Part shown: positions 11,216 to 22,120 of the stretch, piece after piece | Layout: the number at the start of each line of letters is the position of its first letter | Numbering within the stretch: position 1 is the stretch's first letter | Notes under the pieces: model-generated | What the model was told of the DNA's origin: nothing | Databases searched by the model: none | Seen by the model: the letters and a program-made list of their open reading frames with translations, nothing else | Position numbers and translations under genes: made by a program | Source: Bubalus kerabau | Taxonomy: Eukaryota; Chordata; Mammalia; Artiodactyla; Bovidae | Assembly: GCF_029407905.1 (NCBI RefSeq) | Contig: NC_073642.1 | Coordinates: forward strand, 7,812,001-7,876,000 | Direction of reading: 5' to 3' | Length of the DNA: 64,000 nucleotides

Positions 11216-11606
11216 CATATGTCCCAGAACTCTTTCCTATGGCATATGCTTTTCAAACTCCAGCCAGACTTTTTGTAAGTACAGCTTCCAAACTTCACTT
11301 TGCATCGATGTGTAGAAATTTTACTCACAAATCTGTAATGCACCTTTTTCTTTTAGGCACCCATACTTTGAGTGCACAAAGTATTAAAAGTGTCCGTGGG
11401 CACATGTAAAGGAGTATTTCGGCAATAAGAATAAGAAAGTAAGATCTTAGAATAAAAATATGAAAGGGCTTATTTCTTTTGCCATTCATCTTAGACAAAG
11501 CAGTAAAATTTCATTAAAGTTCCAATATGTAACTATTACCATTATTAGAAAAAAGAATTTAATAGCAGAGTTCTAATCTCTATCAGACTCAATCCTGTCT
11601 GTGTCT
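11216..11606. other. AT-rich single-copy sequence
   Basis: No gene or named repeat is recognised. Confidence 0.4.
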
Positions 11607-11815
11607 GTCTGCACGTGTGCTCAGTCGTGTCCGACCCTTTGTGACCCCATGGACTGTAGCCCACGAGTCTCCTCTGCCCAAGGAATTTTCCAGGCAAGAA
11701 TACTGGAGTGGGTAGCAATTTCCTCCTGCAGGGGATTTTCCTGACTGAGGGATCGAACCTATTTCTCCTGCATTGGCAGGCAGATTCTTTACTACTGAGC
11801 CGCCTGGGAAACCCT
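11607..11815 (-). mobile_element. Bov-tA SINE, antisense
   Basis: It contains 'gtgctcagtcgtgtccgacc' and 'ccaggcaagaatactggag', and ends in the reversed tRNA-like head 'actgagccgcctgggaaac'. Confidence 0.93.
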
Positions 11816-12301
11816 ATTAGAATCAATGCTTTCCTTTAAAACAAAGATTTTGTTTTTTTATGATCCTGCAATAAAAGTCATAGATTACCTACCTGAATAC
11901 ATTATTTCAAAATAATTTATATGCTTTAACTATGAAGCAGAGAATATTTATATTAAAATAATATGCATTTCAATATGTAGATACTCAGACATGTCTAGAC
12001 TAGAAAACATAATGAACTAATCAGTTTTTTGCACCAATATGTAGAATCACACTTACAGATACAGTCTAATCCTAGAGTGTTATTTTGAGGGTCCAAACAC
12101 CACAAACTGTGTTGCTAATGAGGATGTGATTTTCTGAAAAGGTGAACAATTCTCGGTGGAGTTTCAAGCAAAATGCAACAGTCTTTTCTAAATTTATGTG
12201 ATAGCTGCGTTCCTGGAAAATTTAGTGCATCTTAAAATATGCAAATATTACTTTCTGTTTATATGTAAAACAGAGTATTAGAAATGCAGATAATTGCAGA
12301 C
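11816..12301. other. AT-rich single-copy sequence
   Basis: Nothing can be assigned. Confidence 0.4.
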
Positions 12302-12512
12302 AGCTTCCCTGGTGCCTTGGTGGTTAAGAATCAGCCTGCCAAGGAGGAGACCTGGGTTTGATTCCCTGGGTCAGAAAGTTGACCTGGAGAAGGAAATGGC
12401 AACCCACTCCAGTATTCTTGCCTGGGAAACCCCATAGACAGAGGGGCCCGGTGGGCTACAGTCCATGGGGTCACAAGAGAGGGGGACACAACTTGGCAAC
12501 TAAACAGTAACA
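12302..12512 (+). mobile_element. Bov-tA SINE
   Basis: A tRNA-like head (12303-12375) is followed by a Bov-A unit with 'gcaacccactccagtattc'. It ends 'ggcaactaaacag', an older-style Bov-A terminus. Confidence 0.92.
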
Positions 12513-12815
12513 TTTGTTGGCCCCCACTGTATCAATGCTTGATAGGATATCCTAAAATTGTGAGAGATCTGGGACAATTCTTTGCCTTACAGGGTTGCCC
12601 TACAGACACTGTCTAGGCATTCTTGGCCCCTGCCCTCTAAATGCCAGGTCAATTGTTATGGTGACCACAAACTTTCTCCCTTCCCCTGACCACATTTCCA
12701 AAATTTCCCACAGTGAACAACTGACGTGCCAGGCCCTATACATAATTCCCTATAGATGTCAATAATAATTTATTATTTTTCCCATTCAATAAACAATACA
12801 TATCCTTTTATCTGC
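12513..12815. other. Single-copy sequence
   Basis: No supported feature is present. Confidence 0.4.
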
Positions 12816-13070
12816 TAGACATTTTGCCATGCTGTGGACGTACAGTTGTGAACAAGTCAATGGTTCCTGACCACAGAGTGAATGATCTCTCAGAGCGGAT
12901 GGGTGACAAAAACTTAGAAGTGAATGTATAATTACAAACTGTGTCAAGTGCTATGAAGGAAAGAACTGGATACTATGAAACAAAAAGCACTTCAGCTTAA
13001 AGAAGAGTATCAGGAAGGTCTCTCTGAGCCATCAGTTTAAGCCAGGACCTGAAAGATGTCAAGGAGGCAG
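12816..13070 (-). mobile_element. L2 LINE 3' end, antisense
   Basis: It has 'acagttgtgaacaag', 'tgtcaagtgctatgaagga' and 'ccaggacctgaaagatgtc', the reversed L2 3' end. Confidence 0.6.
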
Positions 13071-13079
13071 TCATGTGAA

Positions 13080-13204
13080 GTTATTCTGTGCTCTTCATGG
13101 AGGAAGAAAATGAAGCCTGGAGAAGTAATCAGTCCAAGGTCACACTGCTTCTAAATAGTTGAACGTATTTGAACCTGAATTTGTCTAGTTCCAAAGGCCA
13201 TCAG
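13080..13204 (-). mobile_element. MIR fragment, antisense
   Basis: It has a reversed MIR core with 'aagtaatcagtccaaggtca' and a following 'cactgcttctaaatag'. Confidence 0.5.
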
Positions 13205-13955
13205 CTTTACAGATCAAAAATGGATGAATGATTTCTCCAAAGTAGATATACAAATGGCCAATAAACATACAAGAAGATGCTATACACTGTTAGTCAATAG
13301 GGAAATGCAAGTTAAAATACTAATAAGATATCACTTCACATGAGAATGGCCACAGTAAAAAACACAATAATAATAAATCTTGGAAAGGGTATAGAGACAT
13401 TGGAGTTCTTAAACTTTGCTGACGAGACTGTAAAATAGTTTAGCCATGGTGGAATATAGTCTGGTGATTCCCTGGAAAGTTATGCATAGGATGACCATAT
13501 TCCCCAGCAATTCCACTCCTAGGTATATAACTCTCCAATGGAAAACAGTCACTCAAACAATTCCTTTTTTCATAAATGTCCATGAACACTGTTCACAATG
13601 GCCAGAAGGTAGTTAAAAGCCCCCAGATATCCCTCAGCTGATGAGTAGATGAATGAATTGAGGGATATACACACAGTGGGATATTATTCAGCCTTAAAGA
13701 GGAATGATGTTTTGAAATATGCAACAAAGTGGAGGAAATCTTAAAACCAATCTACTGAGTGAGGGAAGCCAGACACAAAACAACACAGACTGTATGATTC
13801 CATTGTACGAAATATCCAGAATGGTTAAATCCATACCAACAGAGAACAGATTGGTACAGCAGGAAAGGGGGAAGTGACTGCACGGTGGGCAAAGGGATTA
13901 CTTTGGATGGAAATGTCTTGAAACCAGGTCAGGAGGTCCTTGTAAAACATTGTGA
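13205..13955 (+). mobile_element. Old L1 3' end
   Basis: It shows the order typical of late ORF2 and 3'UTR: 'tacaaatggccaataaac', 'ccagcaattccactcctag', 'gggatattattcagcctta' and 'gccagacacaaaacaacac'. All frames are closed. A BovB fragment begins immediately after it. Confidence 0.8.
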
Positions 13956-15070
13956 GTGATCATAGAAAAAGAAAGAGAGTTCCAGAAAAACATCTACTTC
14001 TGCTTTATTGACTACACCAAAGCTTTTGACTGTGTGGATCACAACAAACTGTGGAAAATTCTTCAAGAGATGGAAATACCACACTACCTTACCTGACTCC
14101 TGAGAAATCTGTATGCAGGTCAAGAAGCAATAGTTAGAACCAGACATGGAACAAATTGTGAAAGGAGTGTGTCAAGGCTGTATATTGCCACCCTGTTTAT
14201 TTTACTCATATGCAGAGTACATCATGTGAAATGCTGGACTGGATGAAGCACAAGCTGGACTCAAGATTGCCAGGAGAAATATCAATAACCTCAGATATGC
14301 AGGTGACACCACCCTTATGGCAGAAAGTGAAGAGGAACTAAAAAGGAATGATGAAAGTGAAAGAGGAGAGTGAAAAAGTTGGCTTAAAACTCAACATTCA
14401 AAAAACTAAGCTCATGGCATCTGGTCTGATCACTTCATGGCAAATAGGTGGGGAAATAACGGAAACAATGACAGACTTTACTTTCTTGGGCTCCAAAATC
14501 ACTGCAGATGGTGACAGCAGCCATGAAAGTAAAAGACGCTTGCTCCTTGGAAGAAAAGCTATGATAAACCTAGACAGCATATTAAAAAGCAGAGACATTA
14601 CTTTGCTGACAAAGGTCCACCCAATCAAAGTTATGGTTTTTCCAGGAGTCATGTATGGATGTGAGAGTTGGACCATAAAGAAAGCTGAATGCCAAAGAAT
14701 GGATGCTTTTGAACTGTGGTGTTGGAGAAGACTCTTGAGAGTCCCTTGGACTGCAAGAAGATCAAACCAGTCTATCCTAAAGGAAATCAGTGCTGAATAG
14801 TCATTGGAAGGACTGATGCTGAAGCTGAAACTTCAATACTTTTTCCACCTGATGTGAAGAACTGACTCACTGGAAAAGACCCTGATGCTGGGAAAGATTG
14901 AAGGCAGGAGAAGGGGATGACACAGGATGAGATGGTTGGATGGCATCACCACCTTGATGGACATGAATTTGAGCAAGCTCTGTGAGTTGGTGATGGACAG
15001 GGAAACCTGGCATGCTGCAGTCCATGGGGTTGCAAAGAGTTGGACATGACTGAGCGACTGAACTGAACTG
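13956..15070 (+). mobile_element. BovB LINE 3' fragment, copy C
   Basis: This 1.1 kb copy runs from the RT palm ('ttctgctttattgac') to the (AACTG) end. It has the 'ttcttgggctcc' variant at about 14483 instead of the G-run seen in copies A, B and E. The first catalytic Asp codon is changed: 14296-14307 reads YAGD. The longest open stretch is 14348-14800 (150 codons, thumb region), out of frame with the palm. Confidence 0.92.
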
Positions 15071-15169
15071 GAAAATACAGAACAAAATTACATATAGTTC
15101 CACTACATATTATGATTATTTTTAAGTATATATATTAATACTTTTAGTTGGAGTTTCAATATCAAACTC

Positions 15170-15840
15170 TCAAAAAGTAATAGAATGAGTAGGCAGAAAA
15201 ATAGAAGGATATAGTAGACCTGAAAAACATCATGAACCAGTTCAACGTAATTAAGATTTATACAATTCAACATAATTAAGATTTATACAATTTTCACACA
15301 GCAGCAGGATACAAATTCTACTCAAGTTCCCATAGACTATAAACCAAGAGACACTATAACATATTCAGGGACATAAAACAAGGTGCAAATTTTTCATGGT
15401 CTAAAGGTATTGAAATCACACAGAGTCTGTTCTCTTATCACTGTCAAATTATGTTAGAAATCAGTATCAAAAGATATTTGAAAATAACTCACATATTTTC
15501 CAGTGCAAAGTGACATTGACCAACAGAGATCTTTGACTAAGCCAGTGAAAGCCTCAATAAAGTTAAAAGACAACACAGAGGGTGATTACAGAAAAGAAAG
15601 AATTTAAATGAGAAATTAATACCAAAGATACTTTTAAAATGCCATGTTTTTGGAAATTAAATGTCCACTTTTAAATGATGGGTGTATCTAAGAAGCCATA
15701 ACAAGGAAAATTAGAAAATATTTGTAAAAAAAAAATGAAAAGAGAATTTATCAGAATTTGTTGCATACAGCTGAAATTGCTCAATGAAACTAAATACAAT
15801 GTGGAACCTTCAATAAGATATGAAAGCAAATAATGGACAC
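15170..15840 (+). mobile_element. Old L1 ORF2 (endonuclease end) remnant
   Basis: Phrases such as 'agggacataaaacaaggtgc', 'cacacagagtctgttctct' and 'gttagaaatcagtatcaaaa' resemble the L1 ORF2 'GHK..KF..IEI..SIFSDH' area. It is heavily decayed. Confidence 0.5.
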
Positions 15841-16380
15841 TCACATAAAATTTTGTGAAATTTGAAAGAAAATCTGTACTTTATTTAATATTACAGTATC
15901 ACATGTTAATTTCCTGTTTTTGTTAAAATGAAATAATATTCCTTTATATCCTCAGAAAAGTTAGGAGTTTCAAGCCTCAAATTTTTTCAAAATAACACTA
16001 AAATAATAAACTTTATAGACTTTTAGCACTAAAACTAAATGCCAGAATAGATGAAACTATATCAAAATTTTTAGTGAATGTAAATTAGAAATACAGCATT
16101 CTATTTCTACTTAGTCAAATAAGTGGAACCAAAATGTCACAATTTTTTAGCTAAGCAAAAATTCATGTTTTCTAAAGTATATATATATTATAATATTATT
16201 AGTATATATAATATATATACAAAAGTTTTTCTACTACACTTGATAGAGGCTTGATAAAAAACAACAAAAACAGAGACAGAGTAATTGGGAAACAAAATAA
16301 TGAAATTGGAGCACTGAATATGAAATGAAAAAAGTGAAATAGACTAGATAAAAGTAAAAGATTACTGTCCAGTTATTTTT
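15841..16380. other. AT-rich sequence with a TA-rich core
   Basis: 16175-16218 is almost pure A/T and self-complementary (tatatatatta ... taatatatata). The rest is unassigned and may be more decayed L1. Confidence 0.45.
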
Positions 16381-16384
16381 AAAC

Positions 16385-16500
16385 ATGGCTGATCATTAGA
16401 ATCAAATCTGGAGATTTGAATAAAAAATACCTAGGCATTTGTATTTTTCAAAAAATTACAAGATGACTCTACTATGGCTCTGAATTTGAAAAAGTGACTA
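16385..16500 (+). mobile_element. Possible MER5/MER20-like hAT fossil
   Basis: It contains 'ggctgatcattagaatcaaa' and 'aaaaaatacctaggcatttg'. The match is short and divergent. Confidence 0.35.
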
Positions 16501-16532
16501 CAGGTTTTTCTATTAGATGGTGCTCATGCTAT

Positions 16533-16680
16533 ACTGGAGGAGAAGGGGATGAGATGGTTGGATGGCATCGCTGGCTCCATGGACGTGAGTCTGAGCAAGC
16601 CCGGGAGACGGTGAAGGACAGGAAGTCTGGCATGCTGCAGTCACAAGAGTTGAACACGACTGAGCGACTGAACAACAACA
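16533..16680 (+). mobile_element. BovB 3'-terminal fragment
   Basis: It carries the terminal 'ggagaaggggatgagatggt' block and ends 'gagcgactgaacaacaaca', the older BovB terminus. It is about 150 bp long and internally deleted. Confidence 0.8.
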
Positions 16681-17180
16681 TGCTTGTGCTCAGCTGCTCA
16701 GTCGTGTCTGACCCTTGTGACCCCATGCACTGTAGCCCACCAGACTCCTCTGTCTATGGAATTTTCCAGGCAAGAATACTGAGTTGCCATTTCCTACTCC
16801 ATGGTGGAGAAGGCAATGGCACCCCACTCCAGTACTCTTGCCTGGAAAATCCCATGGACGGAGGAGCCTGGTAGGCTGCAGTCCATGGGGTCGCTAGAGT
16901 CAGACACGACTGAGCGACTTCACTTTGACTTTTCACTTTCATGCATTGGAGAAGGAAATGGCAACCCACTCCAGTGTTCTTGCCTGGAGAATCCCAGGGA
17001 CGGGAGGCCTGGTGGGCTGCCGTCTATGGGTCGCACAGAGTCGGACACGACTGAAGCGACTTAGCAGCAGCAGCAGCAGCACTCCATGGTATCTTCCTGA
17101 CCCAGAGATCTAATCCTCGTCTCTTGCGTCTCCTGCATTGGCAGGCAGATTCTTTACCACAGAGCAACAGGCAAAGCCTA
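16681..17180 (-). mobile_element. Bov-tA SINE, antisense, split by a BOV-A2
   Basis: The first part (16681-16805) carries the reversed Bov-A body. The second part (17081-17180) carries the reversed tRNA-like head with 'gcattggcaggcagattctt'. A BOV-A2 lies between them. Confidence 0.88.
16806..17080 (+). mobile_element. BOV-A2 SINE inside a Bov-tA
   Basis: This dimeric Bov-A has the 'cactttgacttttcacttt' linker and an (AGC)6 tail. The perfect 10-bp target-site duplication actccatggt lies at 16796-16805 and 17081-17090. Confidence 0.95.
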
Positions 17181-17280
17181 TTAAATGGTAGTTTTAGTGA
17201 TATCGAATTCTATTATTTTCTGTTGGCCAATCGTGATACAATGGTATTAAAACAAATAATAGTTCCATAATCACAATAGT

Positions 17281-17474
17281 TTCCCTGATAGCTTAGTTGG
17301 TAAAGAATGTGCCTGCGATGTAGGAGACCCCAGTTCTATTCCTGGGTCAGGAAGATCCCCTGGAGAAGGGAAAGCCTACCCACTCCAGTATTCTGGCCTA
17401 GAGAATTCCATGGACTATATAGTCCATGGGGTCACAAAGAGTCGAACACGACTGAGTGACTTCCACTCACTTAG
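17281..17474 (+). mobile_element. Bov-tA SINE
   Basis: It has a tRNA-like head and Bov-A body. The target-site duplication is tcacaatagt (17271-17280) and tcacactagt (17475-17484), 9 of 10 bases. The body is internally shortened near 'ggactatatagtccatgggg'. Confidence 0.9.
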
Positions 17475-17649
17475 TCACACTAGTAAAAGATGTTTACCAT
17501 TTTTCACAGTCAATAGCCAAAGAAAAAATAAAAAGTAATTACAATTGTAAGCCATAATGGAAACATGATTAACCTAACAATAGAGAATAATTACATACAG
17601 TTTGGGAAGGTCAAGCAGTGATGTGGTAAGTGAAAGTGCATATATGCAC

Positions 17650-18364
17650 ATTTTCATCCACCCAGCCAGTCTATGTCTTCTCTTTGGTGCATTTAATCCA
17701 TTTATGTTTAAGGTAATTATCAATATGTAAGCTAATTATCAATTATCAATAATTATCAATTATCAATATGATCCTACCACCATTTTAAAAAATTATTTTG
17801 GGTTTAGATTCTGTAGGTCTTTTTTCTTCTCTTGTGTTTCCTGCCAAGAGAAGTTTCTTTAGCATTTGTTGTAAAGCTGGTTTGGTGGTACTGAAGTCTC
17901 TTAACTTTTGCTTGTCTGTAAATCTTTTGATTTCCCCATCAAATCTGAACAAAAGTCTTGCTGGGTAGAGTATTATTGGTTGTAGTTCCTTCCTTTTCAT
18001 CATTTTAAATATATCATGCCATTCCCTTCTGGCTTATAGAGTTTCTGTTGAGAAATCAACTGATAACATTATGGGAGTTCCCTTGTATATTATTTGTCAT
18101 TTGTCCCTTGTTGCTTTTAATATTTTATGTTCATCTTTAATTTTGTCAGTTTGATTACTATGTGTCTCAGAGTGTTCCTTCTTGGGATTATCCTATCTAG
18201 GACTCCCTGTGCTTCCTGGATTTTTCTGATTATTTCCTTTCCCATGTTAAGGAAGTTTTCATGTCATTTCTTCAAATATTTCTCGAGACATTTCTCTCTC
18301 TCTTCTTCTTCTGGGACCCCTATAATGCAAATGTTGGTGCATTTAATTTGTCCCAGAAGTGTCT
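17650..18364 (-). pseudogene. Old L1 ORF1 C-terminal half, antisense
   Basis: Read on the minus strand, this gives the RNA-recognition and C-terminal domains of an L1 ORF1 nucleic-acid chaperone. The clearest stretch is 17785-18003, with 'GEIKRFTDKQKLRDFSTTKP' followed by a Q-M-L-K-K-L-L run. The RRM-like block lies at about 18030-18350 with stops. An AATTATC-rich microrepeat at 17718-17768 lies in the 3' part. The N-terminal half is displaced to 19155 and beyond by BovB copy D. Confidence 0.8.
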
Positions 18365-19154
18365 TTGTGCCTTTTCATACTGTTCCTGGGGTTCTCAAGG
18401 CAAGAATGTTAAAGTGGTTTGCCATTCCCTTCTCCAGTAGACCACGTTTTGTCAGAACTCTCTACCATGACCCATCCCATGGCATCTGGTCCCATCACTT
18501 TATGGCAAATAGACAGGGAAAAAGTGGAAACAGTGACAGATTTTATTTTCTTGGACTCCAAAATCACTGCTGACAGTGACTGCAGCTATGAAATTTAAAG
18601 ACTCTTCCTCCTTAGAAGGAAAGCTATGATAAACCTAGAGAGTGTATTAAAAAGCAGAGACATCATTTTGTCAACAGAGGTTCATATAGTCAAAGTTATG
18701 GTTTTTCCAGTAGTAAGGTATGGATGTAAGTTGGACCATAAAGAAGGCTGAGCACGGAAGAATTGATGCTTTCAAACTGTGGTGCTGGAGAAGACTCTAG
18801 AGAGTCCCTTGGAGAGCAAGGTGATCAAAATAATCAATCCTAAAGGAAATCTATAATGAATATTCATCAGAAGGACTGATGCTGAAGCTGAAGCTCCAAT
18901 ACTTTGGCTACCTGATGCAAAGAGCCAACTCATTGGAAAAGACCCTGATGCTGGAGAAGACTGCAGGCAGGAGGAGAAGACTGCAGGCAGGAGAAGAGGA
19001 TGACAGAGGATGAGATGGTTGGATGGCATCATAGACTCAATGGACATGAGTTTGAGCAAGCTCCAGGAGATAGAGAAGGACCAGAAAGCCTAGCTTGTTG
19101 CAGTCCACAGGGTCACAAAGAGTTGGACATGACTCAGCAACTGAACAATAAAAA
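18365..19154 (+). mobile_element. BovB LINE, copy D, internally deleted, inside L1 ORF1
   Basis: It joins a BovB 5' segment (18365 to about 18475, 'ggttctcaaggcaagaatg') straight to the 3' RT-thumb segment ('ggcatctggtcccatcac' onward). The endonuclease and RT core are missing. Flanks cagaagtgtct (18354-18364) and cagaggtctct (19155-19165) fit a decayed target-site duplication. It has 'ttcttggactcc', the older subfamily state, and no long frame. Confidence 0.85.
18953..18992 (+). repeat. 20-bp perfect tandem duplication inside BovB copy D
   Basis: Two copies of ggagaagactgcaggcagga lie at 18953-18972 and 18973-18992. Confidence 0.9.
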
Positions 19155-20275
19155 CAGAGGTCTCTTAGGCTGTCTTTGTTTGTTTTTTCCATTCTCTTTT
19201 CTATATTCTATTTAGTGGCAGTGATTTCCACCATTCTGTCTTCCAGGTCACTTATCTGTTCTCCTGCCCAGTTATTCCACTATTGATTCCTTCTAGGGTA
19301 TTATTCATCTCTATTTGTTCTTTAGTTCTTCTAGTTCATTGGTAAACAGTTCTTTCATATTCTCCATTCTTTTTCTGAGATCATGGATCCTCTCCACTAT
19401 CATTATTGTGAATTCTTTTTCTGAAAGTTTGCCTATCTCCACTTCATTTGGTTGTTTTTCTGGGGTTTTATCTTGTCCCTTCAACTGAGACATAATCCTC
19501 TGCCTTTTCATTTTGATTAACTTTCTGTGATGTGGTTTTCATTCTGGCAGTTGTGGGACTGTAGTTCTTCTTACTTCTGTCTGCCCCATGGTGGATGAGG
19601 TTAAGAGGCTTGTGTAAGCTGCCTGATGAGAAAGGTTAGCAGTGGGAAAAACTGAGCCTTGCTCTGTGGGTGCTGGTAAAACTTTAATCCAATTGTCTAC
19701 TGATGGGTGGGGCTATGCTCCCTCTCTGTTAGTTGTTTGGTGTGAGGTGACTGAGCCTTGGAGTCTACAGGCTCTATCCTAGGGTTAAGGATGAGTTCCA
19801 AGAGGGCTCATGCCAAGAGGCACCTCCCAGGACTGCTGCTAAGTGCCCCCAACCCCACAGCAAGCCACTGCCAACCCTCCAACATTATCAGGTAGATCTG
19901 GTTCAGTCTACTATGGGGTCACTATTCTTTCCCCTGGGTCATGGTGCATGAAAAATTTTGTTTGTGCCCTCCAAGAATGGAGTCTCTGTTTCTCCCAGTC
20001 CTGTGGAAGTGCTGCAATCAAATCCCACTGACTGTCAAAGTCAGATATCCTGGGGACTCCTAATCCCTTTGCTGGATCCCCAGGCTTGGAAGCCTGACAT
20101 AGAGCTCAGAACCATCACAACAGTGGGAGAACTTCTTTGGCATTATTGTTTTCCAGTTCATGGGTTGCCCACCCAATGGGTATGGGATTTTATTTTACTG
20201 TGATTGTACCCCTCCTATCATCTTGTGGCCGCTTCTCTTTTGTCTTTGGACATAGCGTATCTTTTTTTGGTGGGG
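19155..20275 (-). mobile_element. Old L1 5'UTR and ORF1 start, antisense
   Basis: This is the continuation of the L1 at 17650-18364. From right to left it holds the L1 5'UTR (about 19512-20275) and the ORF1 start. Its 3' neighbour (ORF1 C-half) lies beyond BovB copy D. The 5'UTR continues beyond a second BovB (copy E) at 21996-22120. Confidence 0.78.
19311..19511 (-). pseudogene. L1 ORF1 N-terminal coiled-coil fragment
   Basis: 66 codons run from an ATG at 19511. They start MKRQR, contain 'DKTPEKQPNEVEIGKL', and go into a heptad-rich 'RIHDLRKRMENMKELF' stretch that is the start of the trimerisation coiled coil of L1 ORF1. In a live element the protein binds L1 RNA. Here it ends at the window of divergence before 19311, and the RRM and C-terminal parts are 800 bp away behind BovB copy D. 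Confidence 0.8.
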
Positions 20276-21995
20276 TAGAGATCTGTTCAAGAAAATTAGA
20301 GATACCAAGGGTATATCTCACCCAAAGATGGGCTCGATAAGGACAGAAATGGTATGGACCTAACGGAAGCAGAAGATATTAAGAAGAGGTGGCAAGAATA
20401 CACAGAAGAACTGTACAAAAAAGATCTTCATGACCCAGATAATCATGATGGTGTGATCACTCACCTAGAGCCAGACATCCTGGAATGTGAAGTCAAGTGG
20501 GCCTTAGAAAGCATCACTACGAACAAAGCTAGTGGAGGTGATGGAATTCCAGTTGAGCTATTTCAAATTCTGAAAGATAATGCTGTGAAAGTTCTGTACT
20601 CAATATGCCAGCACATTTGGAAAACTCAGCAGTGGCCACAGGACTGGAAAAGGTCAGTTTTCATTCCAATCCCAAAGAAAGGCAATGCCAAAGAATGCTC
20701 AAACTACTGCACAATTGTACTCATCTCACATGCTAGTAAAGTAATGCTTAAAATTCTCCAAGCCAGGCTTCAGCAATACGTGAACCGTGAACTTCCTGAT
20801 GTTCAAGCTGGTTTTAGAAAAGGCAGAGGAACTAGAGATCAAATTGCCAACATCTGCTGGATCACTGAAAAAGCAAGAGTTCCAGAAAAACATCTATTTC
20901 TGCTTTATTGACTATGCCAAAGCCTTTGACTGTGTGGATCACAATAAACTGTGGAAAATTCTGAAAGAGATGGGCATACCAGACCACCTGACCTGCCTCT
21001 TGAGAAATCTGTATGCAGGTCAGGAAGCAACAGTTAGAACTGGACATGGAACAACAGACTGGTTCCAAATAGGAAAAGGAGTATGTCAAGGCTGTATATT
21101 GTCACCCTGCTTCTTTAACTTATATGCAGAGTACATCATAAGAAACGCTGGGCTGGAAGAAGCACAAGCTGGAATCAAGATTGCCGGGAGAAATATCAAT
21201 AACCTCAGATATGCAGATGACACCACCCTTATGGCAGAAAGTAAAGAGGAACTAAAAAGCCTCTTGATGAAAGTGAAAGTGGAGAGTGAAAATGTTGGCT
21301 TAAAACTCAACATTCAGAAAACGAAGATCATGGCACCTGGTCCCATCACTTCATGAGAAGTAGATGGGGAAACAGTGGAAACAGTGTCAGACTTTATTTT
21401 GGGGGGCTCCAGAATCACTGCAGATGGTGACTGCAGCCATGAAATTAAAAGACACTTACTCCTTGGAAGGAAAGTTATGACCAATCTAAATAGCTTATTG
21501 AAAAGCAGAGACATTACTTTGCCAACAAAGGTCCATCTAGTCACAGCTATGTTTTTTCCAGTGGTCATGTATGGATGTGAGAGTTGGACTATGAAGAAAG
21601 CTGAGCACCGAATAATTGATGCTTTTGAATTGTGGTGTTGGAGAAGACTCTTGAAAGTCCCTTGGACTGCAAGGAGATCCAACCAGTCCATTCTAAAGGA
21701 TATCAGCCCTGGGATTTCTTTGGAAGGACTGATGCTGAAGCTGAAACTTCAATACTTTGGCCACCTCATGAGAAGAGTTGACTCATTGGAAAAGACTTTG
21801 ATACTGGGAGGGATTGGGGGCAGGAGGAGAAGGGGACGACAGAGGATGAGATGGCTGGATGGCATCACTGTCTCGATGGACATGAGTTTGAGTAAACTCT
21901 GGGAGTTGGTGGTGGACAGGGAGGCCTGGCGTGCTGTGATTCATGGGGTCACAAAGAGTCGGACACGACTGAGCGACTGAACTGAACTGAACTGA
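20276..21995 (+). mobile_element. BovB LINE, copy E, 5'-truncated, inside L1 5'UTR
   Basis: This 1.72 kb copy starts at the end of the linker ('gatctgttcaagaaaattag') and runs to the (AACTG)n end at 21995. The L1 5'UTR resumes at 21996 with 'gcatcctcctgttgatag'. It has the 'ttttggggggctcc' state of the younger BovB group. No clear target-site duplication was seen. Confidence 0.93.
20354..21980 (+). pseudogene. BovB reverse transcriptase, least damaged copy (E)
   Basis: It covers the whole RTE reverse transcriptase and C-terminal region but lacks the endonuclease. Frame 1 is open at 20354-20911 (185 codons: RT fingers, with IPKKGNAKECSNY near 20671). A 2-base loss at about 20878 (caagag-ttcc) shifts to the next frame, which is open at 20787-21356 (189 codons: DYAKAFDCVD near 20909, YADD box intact at 21210-21221). 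A single TGA at 21354 interrupts it. It then reads on in the same frame through 21375-21980 (thumb, arginine-rich GRRRRGRQR near 21808, ending RLSD). Only one frameshift and one stop separate it from a continuous RT, so it may be the youngest BovB here. No promoter or 5' part is present. Confidence 0.9.
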
Positions 21996-22120
21996 GCATC
22001 CTCCTGTTGATAGTTGTTCAACAGCTAGTTGCAGGAGGAGATGAGCATACGTCCTTCTACTCAACCATCTTGAACCAATCTTTCATTTTTTTAAAATGGA
22101 TGAATACTCTTGCCTTTTTT
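21996..22120 (-). mobile_element. Old L1 5'UTR, remaining part
   Basis: The text 'gttgttcaacagctagttgc' continues the L1 5' end interrupted at 20275. It is the outer 5' end of the element, lying antisense. Confidence 0.65.

Noticed and set aside
16170..16218. TA-rich palindrome as an origin or matrix-attachment site
   Set aside because: Simple TA-rich text alone does not support either.
17718..17768. Repeated AATTATC units resembling a short array
   Set aside because: It is an AT-rich microrepeat inside decayed L1; no spacers, so not CRISPR-like.
18127..18573. 148-codon plus-strand hydrophobic frame that could look like a membrane protein
   Set aside because: It is the antisense shadow of L1 ORF1 running into BovB text; the sense L1 reading explains it.
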